The notes beneath the pieces were generated by a model. It did not search any database and had not been told where the DNA came from. It saw nothing but the letters and a program-made list of their open reading frames with translations. DNA of 64,000 nt from Rhizobium sp. FKL33 (GTDB taxonomy: Bacteria > Pseudomonadota > Alphaproteobacteria > Rhizobiales > Rhizobiaceae). The translations under genes were made by a program, and so were the position numbers. Location of the stretch: NCBI RefSeq assembly GCF_005222915.1, contig NZ_STFX01000031.1, positions 342,342 through 406,341 of the forward strand. The letters are read 5' to 3'. Shown piece by piece: positions 28,103 through 37,192 of the stretch; position 1 is the first letter of the stretch, and every line of letters starts with the position of its first letter.

Positions 28103-29095
28103 TCAGAAGATCTTGGCGAATTCCTCGACATTCTTGGCGTCATAGACGAACGGGTCGGCCATCGCGCCTTCGCGGTTTTCGTCGAGCTTCACCGTGCCCA
28201 TGCGGCCCATCGGGATTTCCGCGCCCGGTTCGGCCTTGGCCTTGCCGGTTGCGAGGTTGTAGGAAATGATCGTGGCGGCGTAGCCCAGATCGATCGGATT
28301 CCAGATCGCGAAGGACTTGGAGGCGCCCGACTTCACATGGCCGGCCATTTCCGAGGGCAGGCCGAGGCCGGTGACGTTGATCTTGCCGGTCAGCCCGGCG
28401 TCTTCCACCGCCTGCGCGGCGGCGACGATGCCGACGGAGGTCGGCGCGATGATCGCCTTGAGGTTCGGATAGGCTTTGATCAACCCTTGCGTCTCGGTGT
28501 AGGACTTGTCGGTCTTGTCGTCGCCATAGACGGTCGCGACGATGTTGATGCCCTTGTAGTTCGGCAGCACCTTCTTCATTTCCTCGATCCAGGTGTTCTG
28601 GTTCGTGGCGGTTGCGGTGGCCGAGAGAATGGCGACGTCGCCGCCTTCAGGCAGGTTGTCGGCGGCCATTTTCACGCACATATTGCCGATCAGCGCATTG
28701 GACGACGGGTTGAGATGCATCAGCCGTCCTTCGGGGGCGACGCCCGAGTCCCAGGAAATCACGGTGATGCCGCGATCCAGAGCCTTCTTCAGCGCCGGAG
28801 CCACCGCGTCGCGGTCATTGGCGGAAATGGCGATCGCGTCGACCTTCTGGGCGATCAGCGAATTGATCACTTCGATCTGGCCTTCGGCGGTGGTGTCGGT
28901 CGGGCCGGTATAGATGATGTCGACATCGCCGAGTTCCTTGGCCGCTTCCTGCGCGCCCTTGTTGGCGGCGTCGAAGAAGCCGATGCCCAGCGCCTTGACG
29001 ACGAGGGCGATCTTCTTGTTCTCGGCATGCGCGACATTGGCGATGAGGGCCGTGGAAATGGCCGCCGTCACCAGCAGTTTCTTCAGAATACCCAT
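28103..29095 (-). CDS. rhaS: Rhamnose ABC transporter substrate-binding protein
   Basis: 330 aa. Residues 1-24 are a clear Sec signal peptide (KKLLVTAAISTALIANVAHA). The mature part is a periplasmic binding protein of the ribose/autoinducer type (IALVVKALGIGFFDAANKGAQEAAKELG; DAIAISANDRDAVAPALKKA). GGGAGGAG lies before the ATG. It delivers rhamnose to RhaPQT. Confidence 0.9.
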   Translation of the reverse strand: MGILKKLLVTAAISTALIANVAHAENKKIALVVKALGIGFFDAANKGAQEAAKELGDVDIIYTGPTDTTAEGQIEVINSLIAQKVDAIAISANDRDAVAPALKKALDRGITVISWDSGVAPEGRLMHLNPSSNALIGNMCVKMAADNLPEGGDVAILSATATATNQNTWIEEMKKVLPNYKGINIVATVYGDDKTDKSYTETQGLIKAYPNLKAIIAPTSVGIVAAAQAVEDAGLTGKINVTGLGLPSEMAGHVKSGASKSFAIWNPIDLGYAATIISYNLATGKAKAEPGAEIPMGRMGTVKLDENREGAMADPFVYDAKNVEEFAKIF

Positions 29096-29144
29096 GATGT
29101 CTCCTCCCTTGGGTTAAACTTGCCCCTCCGACCGCGCCGTCTCC

Positions 29145-29948
29145 TCACGACGCGGCGGATGATTTCTCGTTCGATCGCTCCTGCGCCACGATCAGAGTGA
29201 CGCCCGCCTGCTCCAGCATGGCGGCGTGGCGGTCCTCGATGCCGGCGTCGGTGATCACGGTGGCGATCCGCCTGAGTTCGCAGAGGATCAGGCTCGACCG
29301 TTTGGCGAATTTCGAGGAATCCACCAGCACCACCAGTTCGTCGGCCTGGTCGATCAGTTTCTGTTCGGCCTGGATCAGCAGCGGATCTGCTTCCATCAGG
29401 CCGAGAGCGCCGAGCCCCTGCGCGCCCATGAACATGCGCTGGGCGTAGAAATTGCGCGTCACGTCATTGTCGAAAGGCGAGAGGATGATGTTCTGCTCGC
29501 GATAGATCACGCCGCCCGACAGCATCACCGTGTTCTTGGAGTTCTTCAGCAGATGTTCGGCGATCGGAAAGGAGTTGGTGAAGACTTGCAGCCGCCTGTT
29601 GACGAGGAAATGCACCATCTGGAACGTCGTGGTGCCGCCATTGATGATGATGGCGTCGCCATCGTCGCACAGCGCCACCGCCTCGCGGGCGATTGCTTGC
29701 TTCTGACGGGAATTGATCGTTTCGTTGACGCTGAAGGGCCGGCCGGCCAGACCCACGAATTGCGGCGGATGTAGCGCCTCGGCCCCGCCGCGCACCCGGC
29801 GCAGCTTCTTCTGCACATGCAGCGCGGCGATGTCGCGGCGGATGGTCGCCTCGGAACTGTCCGTGAGTTCTACGAGTTCCGGCACGGTCACCACGGGCTT
29901 TTCCTGCACCGCTGACATGATGATCCTGTGTCGTTCCTTCTCGTGCAT
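29145..29948 (-). CDS. rhaR: DeoR-family regulator of rhamnose genes
   Basis: 267 aa. An N-terminal DeoR winged helix (about 5-60: KERHRIIMSAVQEKPVVTVPELVELTDSSEATIRRDIAAL) precedes a sugar-phosphate isomerase-like effector domain (DGDAIIINGGTTTFQM, VMLSGGVIYREQN). First gene of the minus-strand rha operon, divergent from rhaDI across 186 bp that contain repeated half-sites. In R. leguminosarum RhaR controls rhamnose use; the ligand is likely a phosphorylated pathway intermediate (inference). Confidence 0.87.
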   Translation of the reverse strand: MHEKERHRIIMSAVQEKPVVTVPELVELTDSSEATIRRDIAALHVQKKLRRVRGGAEALHPPQFVGLAGRPFSVNETINSRQKQAIAREAVALCDDGDAIIINGGTTTFQMVHFLVNRRLQVFTNSFPIAEHLLKNSKNTVMLSGGVIYREQNIILSPFDNDVTRNFYAQRMFMGAQGLGALGLMEADPLLIQAEQKLIDQADELVVLVDSSKFAKRSSLILCELRRIATVITDAGIEDRHAAMLEQAGVTLIVAQERSNEKSSAAS

Positions 29949-30037
29949 CGGCTCTCCCCTTCCTCAGTTAAGTTTTCATTGATTTTCGTCAGTGTCAATC
30001 AGTATCGATCATATTATTTCATTGTGCGGCGCAATAT

Positions 30038-30068
30038 GATTGCAAATGATCATTTGTGATTGACAAAT
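30038..30068. promoter_or_regulatory. Candidate RhaR operator in the rhaR-rhaDI divergent spacer
   Basis: Two direct copies of TGATTG(A)CAAAT lie about 19 bp apart. Overlapping them are a perfect 14-bp palindrome CAAATGATCATTTG (30043-30056) and the inverted pair ATTTGT-N5-ACAAAT (30052-30068). Position between the divergent rha transcripts and the fit with DeoR-type repeated half-sites make this the best operator candidate; binding is inferred. Confidence 0.5.
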
Positions 30069-30134
30069 CGTCCGTGGTCCTGTGAATTCGGCGCAAACAA
30101 ACCGCGCCGGCGCGGATCTAGTGGAGGAAACATC

Positions 30135-32234
30135 ATGAGCACACAAGCAGGCGGCGCGCGCCTCGCCAATCTTTGGGACAAGGCCAAGGCGGAGGCGATG
30201 GGCGAGCCGGAGCGGTTGATCTATCGCTCCAACCTCCTGGGGTCGGACAAGCGCATCACCAATTACGGCGGCGGCAACACCTCGGCCAAGGTCATGGAAA
30301 AGGATCCGCTAACCGGCCAGCTGGTGGAAGTCCTATGGGTCAAGGGCTCGGGCGGCGATGTCGGCACCATCAAGCGCGATGGTTTCGCCACGCTCTACAT
30401 GGAGAAGCTGGAGGCGCTGAAGGGCCTCTATCGAGGTCTCGCCTTTGAAGACGAGATGGTCGATTACCTGCCGCATTGCACCTTCGCGCTTAATCCCCGC
30501 GCGGCCTCGATCGATACGCCGCTGCACGCCTATGTGCCGCGCAAGCATGTCGATCACATGCATCCCGACGCGATCATCGCGATTGCGGCGTCCCAGAACT
30601 CGAAGCAACTGACCGAAGAGATCTTCGGCGGCGAGATCGGCTGGTTGCCCTGGAAGCGGCCCGGGTTTGAGCTCGGCCTCTGGCTCGAAAAATTCTGCCG
30701 GGAAAATCCTGATGCCCGCGGCTGCGTGCTGGAAAGCCATGGCCTGTTCACCTGGGGCGACACGGCGGAAGAGTCCTATCTGACCACGGTCGAGATCATC
30801 AACAAGGCGATCGCCTGGCTGGAAGCGAAGATCACCGGCCCGGTGTTCGGCGGCGTCAAGCATCAGCCGCTCCCGGCAGAAGAGCGCCGCAAGGTCGCCG
30901 GCGCGCTGATGCCGGTCATTCGCGGCATGATCTCGGCCGCCGAGCCCAAGATCGGTCATTTCGACGATTCGCCCGCCGTGCTCGAATTCGTCGGCTCGAA
31001 CGATCTCGCTCCGCTCGCAGCACTCGGCACATCCTGCCCCGACCACTTCCTGCGCACCAAGATCCGGCCGCTGGTGATCGATTTCGATCCCGCCAATCCG
31101 GATGTCGCCGCTGCGCTGGCCGGTCTCGACGGCGCCGTCGCCGCCTATCGCGAGGACTACAAGGCCTATTACGAGCGCTGCAAGCATGACAATTCGCCCG
31201 CCATCCGCGATCCCAATGCGGTGGTCTATCTCGTGCCCGGCGTCGGCATGATCACATTCGCCAAGGACAAGGCCACCGCGCGCATCTCGGGCGAATTCTA
31301 TGTCAACGCCATCAATGTCATGCGCGGCGCGTCGTCTGTCTCCACCTATGTCGGTCTGCCCGAGCAGGAAGCCTTCGACATCGAATACTGGCTCCTGGAA
31401 GAGGCCAAGCTGCAGCGCATGCCCAAGCCGAAATCGCTGGCCGGCAAGGTCGCGCTGATCACCGGCGGCGCGGGCGGCATCGGCAAGGCCACCGCCGAAC
31501 GCTTCCTGAAGGAGGGCGGCTGCGTGGTGCTCGCCGATATCGACCGGGGCGCGCTCGATGCGGCTGAGGCCGATTTCGCCGGCCGCCATGGCAAGGATCA
31601 GGTGCGCAGCGTGCTGATCGACGTCACCAGCGAAGCGCAGGTGGCGGCCGGCTTCGCCGACGCCGTGGCGGAATTCGGCGGCCTCGACATTCTGGTTTCC
31701 AATGCCGGCCTCGCCTCCTCGGCCTCGATCACCGAGACCACGCTCGATCTCTGGAACAAGAATATCGACATTCTCGCCAAGGGCTATTTCCTGGTGTCGC
31801 GCGAAGCCTTCAAGGTCTTCGAGACGCAGAAGATCGGCGGCAACATCGTCTTCGTCGCCTCCAAGAACGGGCTCGCCGCCTCGCCCAACGCCGCCGCCTA
31901 TTGCACCGGCAAGGCCGCCGAAATCCATTTGGCCCGCTGCCTGGCGCTCGAAGGCGCCGACAAGGGCATCCGCGTCAACACCGTCAATCCCGATGCGGTG
32001 CTGCGCGGCTCCAAGATCTGGACCGGCGAATGGAAGGAGCAGCGCGCCGCCGCCTACAACATGTCCACCGACGATCTCGAGGCCCATTACCGCGCGCGAT
32101 CGATGCTGAAACTGTCCGTCTACCCCGAAGATATCGCCGAAGGCATATATTTCTTCGCGTCTTCCGCATCTTCCAAATCAACTGGTAATATATTGAATGT
32201 AGATGCTGGTAATGCCCAGGCGTTTACGCGCTGA
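30135..32234 (+). CDS. rhaD: Bifunctional rhamnulose-1-phosphate aldolase / short-chain dehydrogenase
   Basis: 699 aa from the ATG at 30135 behind GGAGG; the frame is open further upstream without need. The N-terminal 410 residues are a class II aldolase domain (YGGGNTSAKV, the metal-binding His residues in AYVPRKHVDHMHPDA and ESHGLFTW). From about 440 an SDR domain follows (ALITGGAGGIGKAT; YCTGK active site). It cleaves rhamnulose-1-phosphate to DHAP and lactaldehyde, and the SDR half probably oxidises the lactaldehyde. Confidence 0.92.
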   Translation: MSTQAGGARLANLWDKAKAEAMGEPERLIYRSNLLGSDKRITNYGGGNTSAKVMEKDPLTGQLVEVLWVKGSGGDVGTIKRDGFATLYMEKLEALKGLYRGLAFEDEMVDYLPHCTFALNPRAASIDTPLHAYVPRKHVDHMHPDAIIAIAASQNSKQLTEEIFGGEIGWLPWKRPGFELGLWLEKFCRENPDARGCVLESHGLFTWGDTAEESYLTTVEIINKAIAWLEAKITGPVFGGVKHQPLPAEERRKVAGALMPVIRGMISAAEPKIGHFDDSPAVLEFVGSNDLAPLAALGTSCPDHFLRTKIRPLVIDFDPANPDVAAALAGLDGAVAAYREDYKAYYERCKHDNSPAIRDPNAVVYLVPGVGMITFAKDKATARISGEFYVNAINVMRGASSVSTYVGLPEQEAFDIEYWLLEEAKLQRMPKPKSLAGKVALITGGAGGIGKATAERFLKEGGCVVLADIDRGALDAAEADFAGRHGKDQVRSVLIDVTSEAQVAAGFADAVAEFGGLDILVSNAGLASSASITETTLDLWNKNIDILAKGYFLVSREAFKVFETQKIGGNIVFVASKNGLAASPNAAAYCTGKAAEIHLARCLALEGADKGIRVNTVNPDAVLRGSKIWTGEWKEQRAAAYNMSTDDLEAHYRARSMLKLSVYPEDIAEGIYFFASSASSKSTGNILNVDAGNAQAFTR

Positions 32235-32254
32235 GGGGTTCGGGAGACAGTCGG

Positions 32255-33544
32255 ATGGGAATTATAGCGTCCAGTGTCGTTGACAGCGACAATCACAAAT
32301 ATGTCGGCGCGCTCCGCCGCGAATACAATCACCTCGGCGAATTGCTTGCCCGGCGCGGCATCGACATCGACTGGGTGAAGAGCAAGGTCGCGGCCTACGG
32401 CGTCGCGGTGCCCTCCTGGGGCGTCGGCACGGGCGGCACCCGCTTCGCCCGCTTCCCCGGCCCCGGCGAACCGCGCGGCATCTTCGACAAGCTCGAAGAT
32501 TGCTCCGTGATCCATCAGCTCACCCGTATCACGCCGACGGTGTCGCTGCACATCCCCTGGGACAAGGTGGACGATCTCGCCGCCCTCAAGCAGAAGGCCG
32601 ACGATCTCGATCTCGCCTTCGACGCGATGAATTCGAATACTTTCCAGGACCAGCCGGATCAGGCGCGCTCCTACAAATACGGCTCGCTCAGCCATACCGA
32701 TTACGCCACCCGCGAACAGGCCGTCGAGCATAATCTCGAATGTATCGAGATCGGCCAGGCGCTCGGCTCCAAGGCGCTGACGGTGTGGATCGGCGACGGC
32801 TCGAATTTCCCGGGCCAGGTCAATTTCACCAAGAGCTTCGAGCGCTATCTCGAGTCGATGAAAGCCGTCTATGCCGGCCTGCCGGACGACTGGCGGTTGT
32901 TCACAGAGCACAAGATGTTCGAGCCCGCCTTCTATTCGACGGTGGTGCAGGACTGGGGCACCAATTACCTCATCGCCCAGGAACTCGGCCCCAAGGCGCA
33001 GTGCCTCGTCGATCTGGGACACCACGCGCCCAACACCAATATCGAAATGATCGTCGCCCGGCTCATCCAGTTCGGCAAGCTCGGCGGCTTCCATTTCAAT
33101 GACTCGAAATATGGCGACGACGATCTCGACACCGGTTCGGTCGATCCCTACCGGCTGTTCCTGGTGTTCAACGAACTCGTCGACGCCGAGGTCAACAAGG
33201 TCAAGGACTTCCGCCCGGCGCATATGCTCGACCAGAGCCATAACGTCACCGACCCGATCGAAAGCCTGATCGCCAGCGCCACCGAGGTCAGCCGCGCCTA
33301 TGCCCAGGCGCTGATGGTCAATCGCGAGACGCTCGTCGCCTGCCAGGACAACAATGACGCGATCATGGCGACCGAAACGCTGAAGAGAGCCTTCCGCACC
33401 GATGTCGAGCCGATCCTCGCCATGGCGCGCTTGGAGCGCGGCGGCGCGATCAATCCGATCGGCGCCTATCGCGCTTCGAACTATCGGGCCAAGGTGGCGG
33501 CGGAGCGTCCGGCGGTCACATCCGGCGGCGGCGGCATCGTCTGA
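32255..33544 (+). CDS. rhaI: L-rhamnose isomerase, Rhizobium type
   Basis: 429-aa TIM-barrel sugar isomerase of the RhaI type of rhizobia rather than enterobacterial RhaA. Recognisable segments include WGVGTGGTRFARFPGPGEPR, LFTEHKMFEPAFYSTVVQDWG and LVDLGHHAPNTNIEMI with metal-binding Glu/His/Asp residues. It lies 20 nt after rhaD and completes the catabolic arm: rhamnose to rhamnulose (RhaI), phosphorylation (RhaK), cleavage (RhaD). Confidence 0.92.
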   Translation: MGIIASSVVDSDNHKYVGALRREYNHLGELLARRGIDIDWVKSKVAAYGVAVPSWGVGTGGTRFARFPGPGEPRGIFDKLEDCSVIHQLTRITPTVSLHIPWDKVDDLAALKQKADDLDLAFDAMNSNTFQDQPDQARSYKYGSLSHTDYATREQAVEHNLECIEIGQALGSKALTVWIGDGSNFPGQVNFTKSFERYLESMKAVYAGLPDDWRLFTEHKMFEPAFYSTVVQDWGTNYLIAQELGPKAQCLVDLGHHAPNTNIEMIVARLIQFGKLGGFHFNDSKYGDDDLDTGSVDPYRLFLVFNELVDAEVNKVKDFRPAHMLDQSHNVTDPIESLIASATEVSRAYAQALMVNRETLVACQDNNDAIMATETLKRAFRTDVEPILAMARLERGGAINPIGAYRASNYRAKVAAERPAVTSGGGGIV

Positions 33545-33569
33545 TCCGCCACGCCCACCTTATCGTCAT

Positions 33570-33612
33570 CCTCGACCCCGTGTGCAGCGCAAGACTGCAG
33601 GCGGGGCCGAGG
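33570..33612. terminator. Imperfect hairpin after rhaI, possible degenerate intergenic repeat
   Basis: CCTCGACCCCG pairs imperfectly with CGGGGCCGAGG across about 20 nt. It may end the rhaDI transcript. The preceding GTCATCCTCG equals the start of the repeat family found at 40769 and 41631, so it could be a decayed copy. Confidence 0.35.
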
Positions 33613-33675
33613 CGCGATTGACAGAGGCCCCGGGACGCGCCACCTATGAACCATAGAGATCATAGGAGGGCGCGC

Positions 33676-33933
33676 ATGGGCGTCGGAAGTCTTCTGGTAT
33701 TCCTTGTTATCGGCGCGCTGGCCGGCTGGCTGGCGGGTCTGCTAGTGAAGGGCGGCGGCTTCGGCCTGCTCGGCAATATCGTTGTCGGCGTCGTCGGCGC
33801 GGTGATATCGGGCTTCCTGCTGCCGTCTCTCGGCTTCGGCGTGGGCGGCGGCTTCTTCTGGTCGGTGATCCACGCCACGATCGGCGCCGTCATCCTGCTG
33901 GTGATCCTTCGGATCATCCGCACCGGAACCTGA
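33676..33933 (+). CDS. GlsB/YeaQ/YmgE-family membrane stress protein
   Basis: 85 aa from the ATG at 33676 behind TAGGAGG. Nearly the whole protein is hydrophobic, with three predicted helices and glycine-rich turns (LVFLVIGALAGWLAGLLVKGGGFG, NIVVGVVGAVISGFLLPSLG). This is the transglycosylase-associated/GlsB family of small inner-membrane proteins linked to general stress. Precise role unknown. Confidence 0.85.
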   Translation: MGVGSLLVFLVIGALAGWLAGLLVKGGGFGLLGNIVVGVVGAVISGFLLPSLGFGVGGGFFWSVIHATIGAVILLVILRIIRTGT

Positions 33934-34012
33934 AACCGGCGCCGAAACTGACGATTTTCATACTCGCAAAAACAGCGGCCCGGCTTTATATACGGGCCGG
34001 ACAGGAGTGATC

Positions 34013-34441
34013 ATGGCGAGTATAGACCAGACGGATATTTGGCGGGACGCCTATGCCCCGTCGCTGGAAGCGATCGAACAATTGGCGCGCGAGGCCTATG
34101 GGCAGTTGCCCGACGATTTCCGCGCGCTCTGTCAGGATCTGATCATCCAGATTTCAGATTTTCCCACCGACGACATTTTCGAGGACATGGCGCTGGAAAC
34201 GCCGTTCGATCTGCTCGGCCTGTTCGAGGGTCGCGGCGTTACCGAACGCTTTTCCGTTGAAAACGGCGAATTGCCCAATCGCGTCACGCTTTATCGCCGG
34301 CCTATCCTCGATTACTGGGCGGAGAACGAGGAGACGCTCGGCGACATCATCTCGCATGTGCTGATCCATGAGATCGGCCATCATTTCGGCCTCTCCGACG
34401 AGGATATCGAAGAAATCGAGGCGTCGGTCTCGACGGCCTGA
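34013..34441 (+). CDS. Metallopeptidase-family protein (zincin, COG3824 type)
   Basis: 142 aa from the ATG at 34013, close behind AGGAG; a GTG two codons earlier is possible. HVLIHEIGHHFGLSDEDI near the C-terminus is a complete HEXXH zinc-protease motif with the third ligand spacing used by this small family. No signal peptide, so cytosolic. The stop codon abuts the stop of the convergent LysR gene. Substrate unknown. Confidence 0.82.
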   Translation: MASIDQTDIWRDAYAPSLEAIEQLAREAYGQLPDDFRALCQDLIIQISDFPTDDIFEDMALETPFDLLGLFEGRGVTERFSVENGELPNRVTLYRRPILDYWAENEETLGDIISHVLIHEIGHHFGLSDEDIEEIEASVSTA

Positions 34442-35338
34442 TCAGGGCTCGGCGCATTCGGCCGCATAGGCCTTGAGCTCCTCTTGCAGAAAATCCAGCG
34501 TGCGGCGGATGCGCCGGTTGGTCTTCAGTTCCTGATGCGCCGCCAGCCAGAGCGGCAGGCGCGGAAGCGGTAGATCGGTAAGCAGTCGCCGGAGATCGGC
34601 GTCGCGGGCGGCGATCGCCAGTTGCGCAAAGCCGATGCCGCCGCCCGCCCGCACCAGTTCCCATTGCGCCACTTCGTCATCAGTGCGGAAGCCGAAATCG
34701 TTCCTGCTCACCGTCAGACCGAATTGCCCCATGGCGTCGAGAATACGGGTGACGCGGTCATAACCAATCAGATCATGCTCTGCGAACTCCCTGAGCGACG
34801 CAGGCGCGCCGCGCCGGGCGAGATAGTCGCGATGGGCGAAGCAGCCCAGCGCGAGATCGCCGATCTTCTGGGCGATCAGGTCGTTCTGCGCCGGTCGCGC
34901 CATGCGGATGGCGATATCGGCGTCGCGGGCGAGCAGATTGGCGATGGCGTTGTCGGACACGAGTTCGATGTCCAACCCCGGCTCCGCCTGTTTCAGACGC
35001 GCCAGCATCGGCGGCAGCACATAGGTCGCCATCACCTGGCTTGCGGTGATCCTGACAGGTCCGCTTACCCGATCGCTTTGGCCTGCCGCTCGCAAGAGGA
35101 GATGATCGACATCGCGGCGGATCGAGCGGGCGTCATCGAGCAGCGCCATGCCCGCTTCGGTCAACTGCATGCCGGCGCGGCCGCGGCTGAACAGCGTCAG
35201 CCCGAGCCGCCGCTCGATTTCGTCGATATGCCTGCCGAGCGCGGGTTGGCTGACGCCGATCTTGCGCGCCGCCGCCAGCAGGCTGCCGCTTTCCGCCACG
35301 GTGACAAAGCTGCGGATGAGGTTCCAGTCGAGATCCAT
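34442..35338 (-). CDS. LysR-family transcriptional regulator
   Basis: 298 aa: winged helix at about 5-65 (WNLIRSFVTVAESGSLLAAARKIGVSQPALGRHIDEIERRLG) and an effector domain with SGPVRITASQVMATYVLPPML. It is divergent from the NAD-dependent epimerase gene with a 100-bp spacer, the classic LysR-target layout, so it probably regulates that gene. Effector unknown. Confidence 0.88.
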   Translation of the reverse strand: MDLDWNLIRSFVTVAESGSLLAAARKIGVSQPALGRHIDEIERRLGLTLFSRGRAGMQLTEAGMALLDDARSIRRDVDHLLLRAAGQSDRVSGPVRITASQVMATYVLPPMLARLKQAEPGLDIELVSDNAIANLLARDADIAIRMARPAQNDLIAQKIGDLALGCFAHRDYLARRGAPASLREFAEHDLIGYDRVTRILDAMGQFGLTVSRNDFGFRTDDEVAQWELVRAGGGIGFAQLAIAARDADLRRLLTDLPLPRLPLWLAAHQELKTNRRIRRTLDFLQEELKAYAAECAEP

Positions 35339-35438
35339 CTATTCGCTTTCGAATAGAACCTATAGGTTCTTGTCGATTTATTATAAACAAGCCGAGCGCT
35401 ATCTTCCAGATATCACGCAGATTTCAGGAGAAAACATC

Positions 35439-36434
35439 ATGCGCATCGCCGTTCTCGGAGCCAATGGAAGAGTAGCCCATGCGGTGGCCCGCGCTTTTCT
35501 CGGGCATGGCCATCAGGTCATCGCGATCACCCGTTCGGGGCGCTGCAGGGACTTGGTCGGCAAGGTTGATTATCGCGCCGCCGATGCGATGGTCGAGGGC
35601 GAGCTGATCGCCGCCACGCGCGGCGCCGACATTATCTTCAACGGCCTCAATCCGCTCTATCACCAATGGCCGATCTACGCCTTGCCGATGGCGCGCAATG
35701 TTATGGCGGCCGCCCGCGCCCATGGCGCGCGCCATCTGTTCATCGGCAATGTCTATAATTATGGCTATCGCATGCCGGTCGGCGCGGATGAAAAGACGGC
35801 TTTTTCGCCTGATACCGAGCATGCGCGGATTCGCATCGCCATGGAAACTCTTTTTGCAGAAGAGGCCGAACGGTCCGGCGTCCAGACCGTCATTCTCCGG
35901 GCCGGCGATTTCTACGGCACGGTCGCCAAGGGCGCCTGGTTCGATCAGGCCATGATCACCCGCATCCGCAAGGGCGTGCTGCTATGGCCGGGCGAGATGG
36001 ATATTGCACATGCCTTCGCCTATCTGCCGGATCTCGCCGAAACCTTTGCGCGGCTGGGCGAACGGATGGCGGAACTGCCCGCCTTCGAAACCTTCAATTT
36101 TGAGGGACATACGCTCAGCGGCCATGCGTTTCACGCGCTCACGGAGAAAGCAGTCGGCAGACCCCTCACGTTCAAGCGCATGTCCTGGCTGCCGATGCGG
36201 CTCGCCGCGCCTTTCATGCCCGTCGTCAAGGCGCTGCTGACGATGACCTATCTCTGGCGGCAGCCGCATTCGCTCGACGACGCGAAGCTCCGGCGCTTCC
36301 TTGGCGCTATCCCTCGCACCGAACCCGTCGACGCCATCCGCCAGGCGTTGATCGATCAGGGCGTGACGGTCGCCGCAGATGCGAAAACGGCCCGCGTGAG
36401 CGAGCCGTCTCCTGTTCTTCAAGGCATGCGCTAG
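35439..36434 (+). CDS. NAD(P)-dependent epimerase/dehydratase-like protein (atypical SDR)
   Basis: 331 aa from the ATG at 35439 behind CAGGAG; open frame further upstream overlaps the LysR gene and is not coding. N-terminal Rossmann motif MRIAVLGANGRVAHAVARAF and the family segments GARHLFIGNVYNYGY and VILRAGDFYG are present. The YxxxK triad of classical SDRs is not obvious, so it is placed among atypical NAD(P)H-binding SDRs. The last codons contain a hairpin that looks like the leuD terminator. Confidence 0.75.
   Translation: MRIAVLGANGRVAHAVARAFLGHGHQVIAITRSGRCRDLVGKVDYRAADAMVEGELIAATRGADIIFNGLNPLYHQWPIYALPMARNVMAAARAHGARHLFIGNVYNYGYRMPVGADEKTAFSPDTEHARIRIAMETLFAEEAERSGVQTVILRAGDFYGTVAKGAWFDQAMITRIRKGVLLWPGEMDIAHAFAYLPDLAETFARLGERMAELPAFETFNFEGHTLSGHAFHALTEKAVGRPLTFKRMSWLPMRLAAPFMPVVKALLTMTYLWRQPHSLDDAKLRRFLGAIPRTEPVDAIRQALIDQGVTVAADAKTARVSEPSPVLQGMR
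36387..36408 (-). terminator. leuD terminator lying inside the 3' end of the epimerase gene
   Basis: On the minus strand ACGGCTCGC and GCGGGCCGT form a stem with one mismatch around TCAC, followed by TTTTC. It lies 50 nt beyond the leuD stop, within codons of the convergent epimerase gene. Confidence 0.55.
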
Positions 36435-36458
36435 GATAAGTCCAGCGGAGAGAAGCGC

Positions 36459-37064
36459 TTACGCCCAGGGGCGCGAGGCGGCGGTCGACTTTTCGAAGGC
36501 GTCGATCGAGGCCGCCTTTTCGAGCGTCAGGCCGATATCGTCGAGGCCGTTCAGGAGGCAATGCTTCTTGAAAGCGTCGATGTCGAACTTGATGACGCCG
36601 CCGTCGGGGCCGCGGATTTCCTGGGCGGCCAGATCGACCGTCAGCGTGGCGTTCGCGCCGCGCGAGGCGTCGTCCAGCAGCTTTTCCAGCTCGTCCGGCT
36701 TCACCACGATCGGCAGGATGCCGTTCTTGAAACAGTTGTTGTAGAAAATGTCGGCGAAGCTGGTCGAGATCACACAGCGGATGCCGAAGTCGAGCAGCGC
36801 CCAGGGGGCGTGTTCACGGGAAGAGCCGCAGCCGAAATTGTCGCCGGCCACCAGGATCTCGGCCTTGCGATAGGCCGGCTTGTTCAGCACGAAATCGGGG
36901 TTTTCCGAACCGTCTTCCTTGAAGCGGGCTTCAGCGAACAGACCCGAACCCAGACCGGTGCGCTTGATGGTCTTCAGATAATCCTTGGGGATGATCATGT
37001 CCGTGTCGATATTGACGACGGGATAGGGTGCGGCAATGCCGGTCAGCGTGGTGAACTTGTCCAT
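36459..37064 (-). CDS. leuD: 3-isopropylmalate dehydratase small subunit
   Basis: 201 aa, the usual length for LeuD. The swivelling domain carries the diagnostic [18 protein letters not shown] (about residues 70-87) and the N-terminal [15 protein letters not shown]. With LeuC (not in this window) it isomerises 2- to 3-isopropylmalate in leucine synthesis. It stands alone here, divergent from the LysR gene at 37193. Confidence 0.95.
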   Translation of the reverse strand: MDKFTTLTGIAAPYPVVNIDTDMIIPKDYLKTIKRTGLGSGLFAEARFKEDGSENPDFVLNKPAYRKAEILVAGDNFGCGSSREHAPWALLDFGIRCVISTSFADIFYNNCFKNGILPIVVKPDELEKLLDDASRGANATLTVDLAAQEIRGPDGGVIKFDIDAFKKHCLLNGLDDIGLTLEKAASIDAFEKSTAASRPWA

Positions 37065-37192
37065 GGGTCTGGCCTTCTGGCGATGGGTCTTCGTTTGGAT
37101 CAGCCCTCTAGCGCAGATCGCTTGGCTTTTGAAGGAAAATCTTGCAAACCGGTCCGAGGCCCGGCCGCATCTTGCCGGGCGGCGAGGCTGAG

